Origin: Chromatiales bacterium
GTDB taxonomy: Bacteria; Pseudomonadota; Gammaproteobacteria; SZUA-140
DNA length: 35,216 nt
NCBI GenBank assembly: GCA_031285245.1
Contig: JAITWN010000123.1
Coordinates: forward strand, 1 to 35,216
Direction of reading: 5' to 3'
Under the pieces are notes generated by a model, which worked only from the letters and a program-made list of their open reading frames with translations, searched no databases and was not told where the DNA came from. Shown here piece by piece: positions 6,709-14,200 of the stretch. Position 1 is the stretch's first letter. Each line of letters begins with the position of its first letter. Position numbers and translations under genes: made by a program.

Positions 6709-8478
6709 ATGTCTTTTTCCAGCCTCGGCCTGTCGGCCGAATTGCTGCGTGCTGTAACGGATCAAGGTTACAGCGAACCCACGCCCGTCCAGAGTCAAGC
6801 TATCCCGGTGATTCTCGAAGGTCGCGATGTACTTGCCGGCGCGCAGACCGGTACCGGTAAAACCGCAGGATTTACTTTGCCGCTGCTGCAACGGCTAGCT
6901 GAGCGTCGCCCCGAAGGGCGTCAGCGTCCGGTGCGTGGCCTCGTGCTCACGCCGACACGCGAACTCGCCGCGCAGGTGCGCGAGAGCGTGATCGCTTACG
7001 GCAAGCATCTGCCGCTCAAATCAGCAGCTATTTTTGGCGGCGTTGGTTTTCGTCCGCAGGTCGATGCGCTGCGTCGTGGCGTCGACATTCTGGTGGCAAC
7101 GCCAGGGCGTTTGATCGATCACGTCGATCAGCGAACGCTTGATCTGTCGAAGGTCGAAATCCTGGTGCTCGATGAAGCCGATCGCATGCTCGACATGGGC
7201 TTCATTCACGCCATTCGCAAGATCATCTCGCTGCTGCCGCAGGCGCGCCAGAATCTGCTGTTCTCGGCGACGTTCTCCGATGAAATCAAGTCGCTCGCCA
7301 GCACCATTTTGAAAAATCCGGCGCACATCGAAGTCGCGCGTCGTAATGCTACTGCCGAGCGTGTTTCGCACGCCGTGCATCCTGTCGATCGTGATCGCAA
7401 GCGCGAACTGCTCTCGCACATGATCGGCGCGAACAACTGGCAGCAAGTATTGGTCTTTACGCGTACCAAGCACGGCGCGGATCGTCTCGCCGATCAGCTT
7501 GAGCGCGATGGTTTGAGCACTGCTGCCATTCACGGCAACAAGAGCCAGGGTGCACGCACCCGAGCGCTGTCGGATTTTAAGCGTGGTTCAGTGCGCGTGC
7601 TGGTGGCGACCGATATCGCCGCGCGCGGTATCGATATCGATCAACTGCCGTACGTCGTCAATTATGAGTTGCCGCATGTGCCCGAGGATTACGTGCATCG
7701 CATCGGTCGCACGGGTCGCGCTGGTATGGAAGGCAATGCGGTGTCACTGGTGAGTGCGGACGAACGCAAGCAGCTGCGCGACATCGAGCGTCTGCTCAAG
7801 CAGGAGCTGCCGAAGTCGGTGATGCCGGGCTATGAGCCGAGCTTTGCGCTGAATGGCCGTGAAGAAGGCGGCCATCGTTCATCGCGCGGTGCATCGGGTC
7901 GTCCGGGTGGTCGTTTCTCTGATCGCTCTGGTGATCGTTCAGGCCAGCGCTCTGGTGAGCGCTCTGGTTCTGGTGATCGTTTCCATCGCGGTGGTGAAGG
8001 CCGCAGCGAAGGTCGCCCTGAAGGTCGTAGCGGTGAAGGCCGTGGACGTCCGGGCGGCTATGCCGGCGCAGCGCGCGGCGAACGTGGCAACGATCAGCGC
8101 GGTAATGAACAGCGCAGCAGTCGTGCGCCGCGTGAGGGTCAGCGTGAAGGCGGTTATCGCGGCCAACGTGATGGCCAGTCGCGTGATGGCCAGCGCAGCG
8201 GTCAGCCGGGCCAACGTGCTGGCAGCGGTTATGCCGGCCCGTCAGAGCGTCAGCATCGCCAATCATCAGATCGTTCTTCTGATCGTCCGTTCTCTGATCG
8301 CCAGACGGGAGAGCCGCGTCGCGAGCGTTCCGGTGAACAGCGTGGCGCTTTGCGCGGTGGTCGTGATCATCGCGGCGGTAGTGCCGGTGCAGGCGGCAAT
8401 CGCAGTGCAGGCTCTGCTAACCGTGGTGCGGGCAACCGTCCGCCGCGGCGCCAGGGCAGCGGCCAGAGCGCTGCGTGA
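6709..8478 (+). CDS. rhlE: DEAD-box ATP-dependent RNA helicase, RhlE type
   Basis: The 589-residue protein has all DEAD-box motifs in order. The Q motif comes first (F-SLGLS...GYSEPTPVQSQAIP), then motif I AQTGTGKT near residue 45, PTRELA, TPGR, DEAD, SAT, the domain-2 motifs VFTRTKHGADRLA and ATDIAARGIDI, and HRIGRTGR. Domain order and the motif sequences match RhlE. From about residue 385 the protein is a long low-complexity tail of some 200 residues rich in R, G, S, D, E and Q with RGG/RxG repeats, probably an RNA-binding extension. The enzyme unwinds short RNA duplexes and is linked to ribosome maturation and RNA decay. The start has a good AGGAG. A strong terminator follows, separating it from typA. 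Confidence 0.95.
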   Translation: MSFSSLGLSAELLRAVTDQGYSEPTPVQSQAIPVILEGRDVLAGAQTGTGKTAGFTLPLLQRLAERRPEGRQRPVRGLVLTPTRELAAQVRESVIAYGKHLPLKSAAIFGGVGFRPQVDALRRGVDILVATPGRLIDHVDQRTLDLSKVEILVLDEADRMLDMGFIHAIRKIISLLPQARQNLLFSATFSDEIKSLASTILKNPAHIEVARRNATAERVSHAVHPVDRDRKRELLSHMIGANNWQQVLVFTRTKHGADRLADQLERDGLSTAAIHGNKSQGARTRALSDFKRGSVRVLVATDIAARGIDIDQLPYVVNYELPHVPEDYVHRIGRTGRAGMEGNAVSLVSADERKQLRDIERLLKQELPKSVMPGYEPSFALNGREEGGHRSSRGASGRPGGRFSDRSGDRSGQRSGERSGSGDRFHRGGEGRSEGRPEGRSGEGRGRPGGYAGAARGERGNDQRGNEQRSSRAPREGQREGGYRGQRDGQSRDGQRSGQPGQRAGSGYAGPSERQHRQSSDRSSDRPFSDRQTGEPRRERSGEQRGALRGGRDHRGGSAGAGGNRSAGSANRGAGNRPPRRQGSGQSAA

Positions 8479-8493
8479 TAAAGTAGCGAACCG

Positions 8494-8528
8494 GGCCGGC
8501 GCTCTCGACTTGAGAGCGCCGGCCTTTT
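8494..8528 (+). terminator. Rho-independent terminator after rhlE
   Basis: A perfect 13-base-pair stem (GGCCGGCGCTCTC at 8494-8506 with its complement at 8512-8524) encloses a five-base loop and is followed at once by TTTT. It lies 15 bases after the rhlE stop codon and about 30 bases before typA, so it should end rhlE transcription or attenuate read-through into typA. Confidence 0.93.
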
Positions 8529-8558
8529 ACCTTTCAAACAACGTGTCGGTACACACTC

Positions 8559-10376
8559 ATGCTCGACCAGCTTCGTAATATCGCCATCATTGCCCACGTC
8601 GACCACGGCAAGACCACGCTCGTCGACAAGTTGTTGCAGCAATCGGGCACGCTCAAGACGCGCGGAGAACAGCAGGAACGCGTGATGGATTCCAACGTGC
8701 TCGAAAAAGAGCGTGGCATCACCATTCTCGCCAAGAATACCGCCATCGAGTGGCGCGGCTATCACATCAACATCGTCGATACGCCTGGCCACGCCGATTT
8801 TGGTGGTGAAGTCGAGCGCGTGCTGTCGATGGTGGATTCGGTGCTGCTGTTGGTCGATGCCGTTGATGGCCCGATGCCGCAGACCCGTTTCGTCACGCAG
8901 AAAGCGCTCGAGCGCGGTCTGCGCCCGATCGTAGTCATCAACAAGATCGATCGTCCTGGCGCGCGCCCTGATTGGGTGCTCGATCAGACTTTCGATCTCT
9001 TCGATCGTCTTGGCGCGACCGACGAACAGCTCGATTTCCCAGTGATTTATGCTTCGGGACTGAACGGCTATGCCGGCCTCAGTCTCGATGCCGTTGCGGA
9101 CAACATGGATCCGCTCTTTCAGTTGGTGATCGATCGCGTGCCGCCACCGGATGTCGACCCCAATGGCCCAGCGCAGCTGCAAGTGAGTGCGCTCGATTAC
9201 AACAGCTACGTTGGCGTCATCGGCATTGGCCGCATCGCGCGCGGTAAGGTGCGCAGCAACATGCCCGTCGTCGTGATCGATGTTGCGGGTCAGCGTCGCA
9301 ACGGGCGCATCCTGCAAGTGTTTGGTTTTCTCGGCCTCGAACGCCGCGAAGTTTCTGAGGCGCGTGCGGGAGACATCATCGCCTTCACCGGCATCGAAGA
9401 GCTGCGTATCTCCGATACGCTGTGCGATCCCGCGAAGGTCGAAGCGCTGACGCCGCTTGCGGTCGATGAACCGACCGTCAGCATGACGTTCCAAGTCAAT
9501 ACTTCTCCGCTCTCCGGCCAAGATGGCAAATACGTCACCTCGCGTCAGATTCGCGAGCGCCTCGAAAAAGAGCTGATTCATAACGTTGCGCTGCGCGTGG
9601 AAGACACCGGCGATGCCGACCGCTTCCGCGTTTCCGGTCGTGGCGAACTGCATCTTTCTGTGCTGATCGAAAACATGCGCCGTGAAGGCTATGAGCTTGG
9701 CGTGTCGCGTCCGGAAGTGATCGTGCGTGAGATCGATGGCGTGCGCCAAGAGCCTTACGAACAGCTCACTGTCGATGTCGAAGAGCAGCACCAGGGCACG
9801 GTGATGGAAAAGCTCGGCTCGCGCGGCGCGGAACTGCGCAACATGGTGCCGGACGGCAAGGGCAGAGTACGCCTTGATTACCGCATTCCTTCGCGCGGCC
9901 TGATTGGTTTCCGTAATGAATTTCTCACCGCGACCCAGGGTACCGGCCTGCTGTACAACGTGTTCGATAGTTACGGCCCCATCAAACCGGGTGACTTCGG
10001 CAATCGCAACAACGGCGTTTTGATCGCCAACGCACCGGGCAAGGCGCTTGCCTATGCGCTCTTCAATCTGCAAGAGCGCGGCCGCTTGTTTATCGGGCAC
10101 GGCGAACAGGTGTACGAAGGCATGATCGTTGGCATTCATTCACGTGACAACGACCTCGTGGTCAATCCGCTCAAGGCCAAGCAGCTCACCAACATTCGCG
10201 CCGCTGGCTCAGATGAAAACATCCTGCTGACCCCGCCGATTCGCATGACGCTCGAGCAGGCGCTGGAATTCATCGACGATGATGAGCTGGTGGAAGTCAC
10301 GCCCAACAACATCCGCCTGCGCAAAAAAGAGCTCAAAGAGCAGGACCGCAAACGGTCTTCGCGTCAGGCGAGTTGA
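8559..10376 (+). CDS. typA: Translational GTPase TypA/BipA
   Basis: The 605-residue protein is the normal length for the family (about 607 in E. coli). The GTPase motifs are NIAIIAHVDHGKTTLVDKLL (G1), RGITI (G2), DTPGHADFGGEVER (G3) and NKIDRPGARP (G4). The EF-G-like domain-2 block, the GRGELHLSVLIENMRREGYEL block and the TypA-specific C-terminus with SRGLIGFRNEFLTATQGTG follow. BipA binds the ribosome and supports 50S assembly, chiefly at low temperature and under stress. The start codon is fixed by homology; no clear Shine-Dalgarno precedes it. A 590-codon open frame on the opposite strand is a by-product of its codon use, not a gene. Confidence 0.97.
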   Translation: MLDQLRNIAIIAHVDHGKTTLVDKLLQQSGTLKTRGEQQERVMDSNVLEKERGITILAKNTAIEWRGYHINIVDTPGHADFGGEVERVLSMVDSVLLLVDAVDGPMPQTRFVTQKALERGLRPIVVINKIDRPGARPDWVLDQTFDLFDRLGATDEQLDFPVIYASGLNGYAGLSLDAVADNMDPLFQLVIDRVPPPDVDPNGPAQLQVSALDYNSYVGVIGIGRIARGKVRSNMPVVVIDVAGQRRNGRILQVFGFLGLERREVSEARAGDIIAFTGIEELRISDTLCDPAKVEALTPLAVDEPTVSMTFQVNTSPLSGQDGKYVTSRQIRERLEKELIHNVALRVEDTGDADRFRVSGRGELHLSVLIENMRREGYELGVSRPEVIVREIDGVRQEPYEQLTVDVEEQHQGTVMEKLGSRGAELRNMVPDGKGRVRLDYRIPSRGLIGFRNEFLTATQGTGLLYNVFDSYGPIKPGDFGNRNNGVLIANAPGKALAYALFNLQERGRLFIGHGEQVYEGMIVGIHSRDNDLVVNPLKAKQLTNIRAAGSDENILLTPPIRMTLEQALEFIDDDELVEVTPNNIRLRKKELKEQDRKRSSRQAS

Positions 10377-10413
10377 CGCCGCATTACTGACCTGATCACT
10401 AAGCCTTAGCGCT

Positions 10414-10500
10414 TGGTGGTCAGGCAGAGTCGGGACGCTTTTTTGAAACGCGCAGCCGCTCCGTGTCCTGAAAAAGAGTAGCGAGCGTCGCTGATCACCA
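10414..10500 (-). repeat. Dispersed repeat element, copy A
   Basis: This is one of four copies of a repeat family in the window (others at 13229-13331, 21656-21819 and 34249-34427). Shared blocks in element orientation are GGTGATCAGCG, CTTTTTCAGGACAC, a GAGCGGCTGCGCG core, a TTTTTTGAAA-type inverted partner, TCCCG and GCCTGACCACC. It lies between the convergent typA and MFS transporter genes. An extra imperfect hairpin (GATCACTAAGC with GCTTGGTGGTC) abuts it on the typA side. Confidence 0.75.
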
Positions 10501-10516
10501 TCTTCAGCATTGCTGA

Positions 10517-11935
10517 TCACTGACCTTCAGGCGAACTCTTTCGCTCTATCTCATCCCTCACTGATTTCCCAGATTTCCTCGCCCCCACAATATCGAAGCT
10601 CATCCAGGATGGCGTCTGGAAGCGCACGGTGGGAAAGATCAGAGTGCTGACGTTAGGCTTGCGCACTGCACGCATTTCCCGCAGGCGCGGTAGAAATAGC
10701 GCGGCAACGGTAAAGCGAGCGAGCGTTGAGAGGAGAAAAGCGGCGTAGAGTGCGCTGAACCATTCATAGTGCTCGCCGAAGAGAAAGATTTCCTTCGGCG
10801 CGTGCGTCGCGATGTAGCCGCCGAGCAGCGCGCCGCAGAATACTCCGATGCTGGCGCCGACGTTATGCATTGCGAGCTGAGTCGCGCGGCGCTCGCTTGG
10901 AATCAGATCGTAGAGGTAATTGCTTGCACTCAAGCTGAATCCCGCCCAACACAGCCCGCCGACCGCTTGCAGAAGCAGCAGGTAAACGTAATTGGTTGAA
11001 AACATCCACAGCGCCGGCATGAAGGGGATGAGCAGCCCGGTCACTAGCAGAATGTAGCGATTACCGAACGCATCGCTAAGACGTCCCCAGCGGTTCAGGG
11101 TGAGGAACTGGAGCAGCACCGAGGTGCCCGTCATGATGGTGAATTCAAGATAACTGAAGCCGAGATCGCGCAGCATATACACTACGAAAAACGGCCCGGA
11201 AATATTCACCGCGAATTGCATCGCCGCGAAAAAAAGCGAGAAGCGAGCGAAGGACGAACCGCGTAGCCGGCGCAGCAAGCTGCCTTTGAACGGTGATTCC
11301 AGTGCCGCCGTGTGCCCAGGCGGATCGTACATACGCGCTAGATGGTAGACCGACACCGCGCGCGCAATGGCCGCAACCGCAAAGATGAGCAGAAAGCCGC
11401 CGACCGTAAATGCATTGCGATCGAATACTTCAAGCGCCATGCCGGCGAAGATCAGCGCAAGAAACGTCGTGATACTGCATAAGCGCGTACGTCGCCCGAA
11501 GTAACGTCCACGCCGACGTTCGGGCACGATGTCGCCCATCAGACTGCCCCATTGCGGCGCGGCGAGATTAGCGCCGGTGTGATAGAGCACAGCGCAGGCA
11601 ATCAGAATCGGCACTGCGTGCGCCGGAAAAAGCAGCGGCAGCAGCGCGAGTGGCAGCAAAGCCAGATTTTGCAGACCGGCGCCGAAAACGATGATCCCTT
11701 TGCGTCGCCCGGTGCGGCGTCCGAGCCATGATGACAAGAGCTGCGCGAAAGAAGCGAGCAGCGGTGGAAAAGTCGCGAGCAAGCCCACCTGCGCCGTGCT
11801 CGCCTTCAGCAGCACGGCGAAAGCGCTGAAATAGCTTTCGCCGCTACCCATCATCACGGAATAAGCGACACCATCCTTGATGGAGTGGCGTAGCGAGCGT
11901 TCGTTGCGAGGATCTTTGGAAAAGCGCGTGGACAT
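10517..11935 (-). CDS. Major facilitator superfamily transporter
   Basis: The 472-residue protein has about twelve hydrophobic helices in two halves. Typical MFS loop features are visible: GRRTGRRKG in the 2-3 loop, PERRRGRYFGRR near the middle of the N-half, and RWGRLSDAFGNRY in the equivalent loop of the C-half. The substrate cannot be told from the sequence. The start at 11935 has no obvious Shine-Dalgarno; instead a short hairpin (GCGCTA-TC-TAGCGC, 11939-11952) lies directly in front of it, which could lower translation. The gene is convergent with typA, divergent from the SET-domain gene and stands alone. Confidence 0.88.
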   Translation of the reverse strand: MSTRFSKDPRNERSLRHSIKDGVAYSVMMGSGESYFSAFAVLLKASTAQVGLLATFPPLLASFAQLLSSWLGRRTGRRKGIIVFGAGLQNLALLPLALLPLLFPAHAVPILIACAVLYHTGANLAAPQWGSLMGDIVPERRRGRYFGRRTRLCSITTFLALIFAGMALEVFDRNAFTVGGFLLIFAVAAIARAVSVYHLARMYDPPGHTAALESPFKGSLLRRLRGSSFARFSLFFAAMQFAVNISGPFFVVYMLRDLGFSYLEFTIMTGTSVLLQFLTLNRWGRLSDAFGNRYILLVTGLLIPFMPALWMFSTNYVYLLLLQAVGGLCWAGFSLSASNYLYDLIPSERRATQLAMHNVGASIGVFCGALLGGYIATHAPKEIFLFGEHYEWFSALYAAFLLSTLARFTVAALFLPRLREMRAVRKPNVSTLIFPTVRFQTPSWMSFDIVGARKSGKSVRDEIERKSSPEGQ

Positions 11936-12160
11936 CGCGCGCTATCTAGCGCCTGCGTGAGTAGGCTTGTCAAGGCGCTATGATCGCAGTTCCTCTCGCT
12001 CGCTGACTGCTCGCAAGCTGCATGATCGAACGAGCAACTATGCAGGCATTGACTAGGTATTGGCCCGTACTGTAAACCTATCACCACGCCGGAAATCACG
12101 GCGCGGGAGCGTGTCTCGAAGCGAGCGCGCGTAGAGTTTCAGCGGAGAATCAGTGCGTCA

Positions 12161-12538
12161 ATGATCATTGTCCCAACCTACCTAGAGAAGAGTCCGATCC
12201 ACGGCTTCGGCGTCTTTGCGAATGATTTCATTGCCAAGGGCACGAAGGTCTGGGAGTTCCATCCCATATTTGATCTGGTATTCAGCGAAGAAGAATTCGA
12301 ACGTCTGCCGCCATCGACCAAGGCAGAGATCGAGATTCATCTCTACCAGCCCGAGCCCCACGGCAATCTGTACTACGAATCGACTATGGGCAAATACATG
12401 AATCACTCGCGTGATCCCAATGTCGATTTCTCCGAAGTAGGATGCGGCTGGGCGACGCGCGATATCCGCAAAGGTGAAGAGCTCACCTGTGATTACCGCC
12501 ATTTCATGGCGGACGTATCGCACATCGAGTACCTCTGA
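12161..12538 (+). CDS. SET domain-containing protein (putative protein lysine methyltransferase)
   Basis: The 125-residue protein is a minimal SET domain: KSPIHGFGVFA near the N-terminus (SAM-binding GxG region), YMNHSRDPNV at about residues 79-88 (the NHS motif that binds SAM and forms the pseudoknot), and GEELTCDYRHF at about 107-117 (the ELxxDY motif with the catalytic tyrosine). SET proteins transfer a methyl group from S-adenosylmethionine to lysine. In bacteria the targets are mostly unknown. There are no pre-SET or post-SET cysteine clusters. The start ATG at 12161 is preceded by GCGGAG about 13 bases away, slightly far for a Shine-Dalgarno. The next gene starts 2 bases after its stop. 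Confidence 0.88.
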   Translation: MIIVPTYLEKSPIHGFGVFANDFIAKGTKVWEFHPIFDLVFSEEEFERLPPSTKAEIEIHLYQPEPHGNLYYESTMGKYMNHSRDPNVDFSEVGCGWATRDIRKGEELTCDYRHFMADVSHIEYL

Positions 12539-12540
12539 GA

Positions 12541-13155
12541 GTGCCTGCCGACGTGAACGGAACTCGGCGCCGCCAGCCGGCGCGGGGCGAGATGAAGCAG
12601 CGCAGTGGTGCGCGCAGTCAGGTAGATGTTGCCTACATCCTGCCCATCGACGCTGAGCAGCGCGCCCGCGTAGTCGCTGCAACGCAGGAGTGGATCGAAC
12701 GCGCCGGCAAGCTCTTTCAGCGCAAATTCCCTGAGCTGCCAGTGCTGTTCGATCTGCGCGGCCGCATGGCCGGCATGTACCGCGTCGCCGGCGAGCGTCG
12801 CGTCATCCGCTACAACCCCTGGCTGTTTGCCAAATATCTCGACGACGGCATGGGCGTCACCGTCCCGCACGAAGTCGCACACTACATCACCGACCTCGTC
12901 TACGGCTTTGCCCGCATCCGCCCACACGGCAGCGAGTGGCAAGCACTGATGCACAGCTTCGGCATCGACCCACGCGCCGCCGTGCGCCATCGCCTCGATC
13001 TCTCCGGCATCCCCATGCGTACCCAACGCCGCCACCTTTATCGTTGCGATTGCCGCGAACACCAACTGAGCGGTGTTCGCCACGCCAGAGTGCAGCGCGA
13101 AGCCGCGCGTTATGTTTGTCGCAAGTGTGGAGCGGAACTGGTGCAGATGGTTTAG
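12541..13155 (+). CDS. SprT-like zinc metalloprotease domain protein
   Basis: The protein has the SprT signature: HEVAHY zinc motif (His, Glu, His), the downstream HGSEWQALMHSFG segment, and a C-terminal zinc ribbon YRCDC...H-LS--RH...YVCRKCG. SprT proteins resemble eukaryotic Spartan, a DNA-protein crosslink protease, but bacterial SprT function is not settled. Two starts are possible: GTG at 12541, two bases after the SET gene stop, giving 204 residues; or ATG at 12592 with a GGGGCGAG-type binding site, giving 187 residues. The first 17 residues of the long form are not family-like, so 12592 is plausible. Tight spacing suggests it is co-expressed with the SET-domain protein. Confidence 0.9.
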   Translation: MPADVNGTRRRQPARGEMKQRSGARSQVDVAYILPIDAEQRARVVAATQEWIERAGKLFQRKFPELPVLFDLRGRMAGMYRVAGERRVIRYNPWLFAKYLDDGMGVTVPHEVAHYITDLVYGFARIRPHGSEWQALMHSFGIDPRAAVRHRLDLSGIPMRTQRRHLYRCDCREHQLSGVRHARVQREAARYVCRKCGAELVQMV

Positions 13156-13490
13156 CGGTTCGCTTTCCTGGTGCTCAGCGAACTTGCTGCTTGGTGGTGA
13201 GTCGCATGATCCATTGAGTTCTGAGCGTAGCGATCAGCGGCGCCCGTTACTATTTTTTAGGACCCAAATAGATTACGGGAGCCGCTGCGTGCCAACGGTT
13301 TCGAAAAAGTCTCCCGGCACTGCCTGAGCACTGGCTTCGGTATGATGGTCAGCACAGGTTCTTTGCACTGCGTGTCTGCCTCCATGTGTGCTAGTCCCAC
13401 TGCGCAGTAGAAAATGCGCCTTGTGTGTAATTGAAAATAACATTGCCATGGGATTGCCTGATTCCTAAATTACGGAGGACGGAGGCAGTG
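13156..13490. other. Intergenic region before the toxin-antitoxin pair
   Basis: The 335 bases hold dispersed repeat copy B at 13229-13331 and, downstream of it, about 160 bases that should contain the promoter of the AbrB/PIN gene pair. The strong ribosome binding site of the antitoxin (GGAGG near 13480) is at the right end. I see no convincing promoter hexamers and no further open frame. Confidence 0.55.
13229..13331 (+). repeat. Dispersed repeat element, copy B
   Basis: Same family as copies A, C and D. It reads GCGATCAGCGGCGCCCGTTAC, a TTTTTTAGGA arm, a 42-base core (13261-13302) that includes GGGAGCCGCTGCGTGCCAACGG, a GAAAAAGT arm, then CTCCCGG and GCCTGAGCAC. The core contains an ACCCAAATAGATTAC stretch that copies A and C lack but copy D holds in the opposite orientation. 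It lies just after the SprT-like gene. Confidence 0.75.
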
Positions 13491-13748
13491 ATGACATCGC
13501 TAGCGGTTACGGTGAAAGGGCAGGTCACGCTCAAGCGGGATTTGCTACAGCATCTTGGCGTTAAGCCGGGGGAGCGGATCGATTTCGAGAAGCTACCTGG
13601 TGGGGAGCTGCGGGTGCGGGCGGCTAGGCCGACAGGCAGCATTGAGGGCTTTTTGCAATTGCGGCAGCGGGTTGGGCTGGCGAATTGGTCGACGAATGAA
13701 AATCTCTGTCGATACCAATGTGCTGGCTCGAGCCATTCTGCAGGATGA
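13491..13748 (+). CDS. AbrB/MazE-like antitoxin of a VapBC-type pair
   Basis: The protein starts MTSLAVTVKGQVTLKRDLL and continues LGVKPGERIDFEKLPGGELRVRAARPTGSIEGF, the swapped-hairpin AbrB fold that binds DNA in VapB-type antitoxins. The start at 13491 has a GGAGGCAGTG ribosome binding site; an upstream in-frame ATG at 13431 lacks one. The frame runs 53 bases into the toxin gene. The last 25 or so residues (NWSTNENLCRYQCAGSSHSAG) do not resemble the usual VapB C-terminus, which normally forms the toxin-neutralising segment and ends near the toxin start. A small deletion or frameshift may have altered the tail. Function as an antitoxin is inferred from the fold and neighbour. Confidence 0.85.
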   Translation: MTSLAVTVKGQVTLKRDLLQHLGVKPGERIDFEKLPGGELRVRAARPTGSIEGFLQLRQRVGLANWSTNENLCRYQCAGSSHSAG

Positions 13749-14088
13749 TCCCGCGCAGTGCCGCAAAGCGAGAAAGCTGCTTCAGGAAGCAAGCCTGATT
13801 GCGGTCTCCTTGCCCTGCCTGTGTGAGTTGGTCTGGGTGCTGTGCCGAGGTGCCGGGCTGGCCCGAGAGGATGTGGCGGTGACGATCCGCGCTTTGCTCG
13901 ATGCCGCAAACGTGGTCGTGAACCGGCCCGCGGTAGAAGCCGGGCTTGAGATGTTGGAAGCCGGCGGGGATTTTGCTGACGGGGTCATTGCCTATGAAGG
14001 CGCTTGGCTAGGCGGCGAAACCTTTGTGTCATTCGATAAGAAAGCAGTTACCTTGTTGTCGGGACAGGGAGTGTCGCGCGATTGTTGA
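13696..14088 (+). CDS. PIN domain toxin, VapC type
   Basis: The 130-residue protein starts MKISVDTNVLARAILQDD. The acidic residues expected of a PIN RNase are visible: Asp6 in VDTN, Glu in LPCLCELVWVL, Asp in GGDFADGVIA and Asp in FVSFDKKAV. VapC toxins cleave specific RNAs in a metal-dependent way and are held in check by the antitoxin encoded just upstream. The start at 13696 lies inside the antitoxin gene in another frame, so the toxin is translationally linked to it. Longer in-frame starts upstream overlap the antitoxin core and are not PIN-like. Confidence 0.88.
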   Translation: MKISVDTNVLARAILQDDPAQCRKARKLLQEASLIAVSLPCLCELVWVLCRGAGLAREDVAVTIRALLDAANVVVNRPAVEAGLEMLEAGGDFADGVIAYEGAWLGGETFVSFDKKAVTLLSGQGVSRDC

Positions 14089-14200
14089 TCTGATAGCTGG
14101 TGGCCAAAGCGGTGGAGAGCGGTCATAAGCTGAAAATTTGTGTACTTCGTCTTTTCCGGATGCAAGACGTTTGCGGTACTGCACGATGAAGCTGAAAAGC

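Noticed and set aside
7853..8578. 241-codon frame in the rhlE tail
   Set aside because: It is an out-of-frame reading of the R/G-rich repeat, giving an A/V-rich protein without family features.
8367..10139. 590-codon open frame on the minus strand opposite typA
   Set aside because: It lies wholly over the typA coding frame and the rhlE tail, its translation is rich in H, A and R with no recognisable domain, and typA is certain on the other strand.
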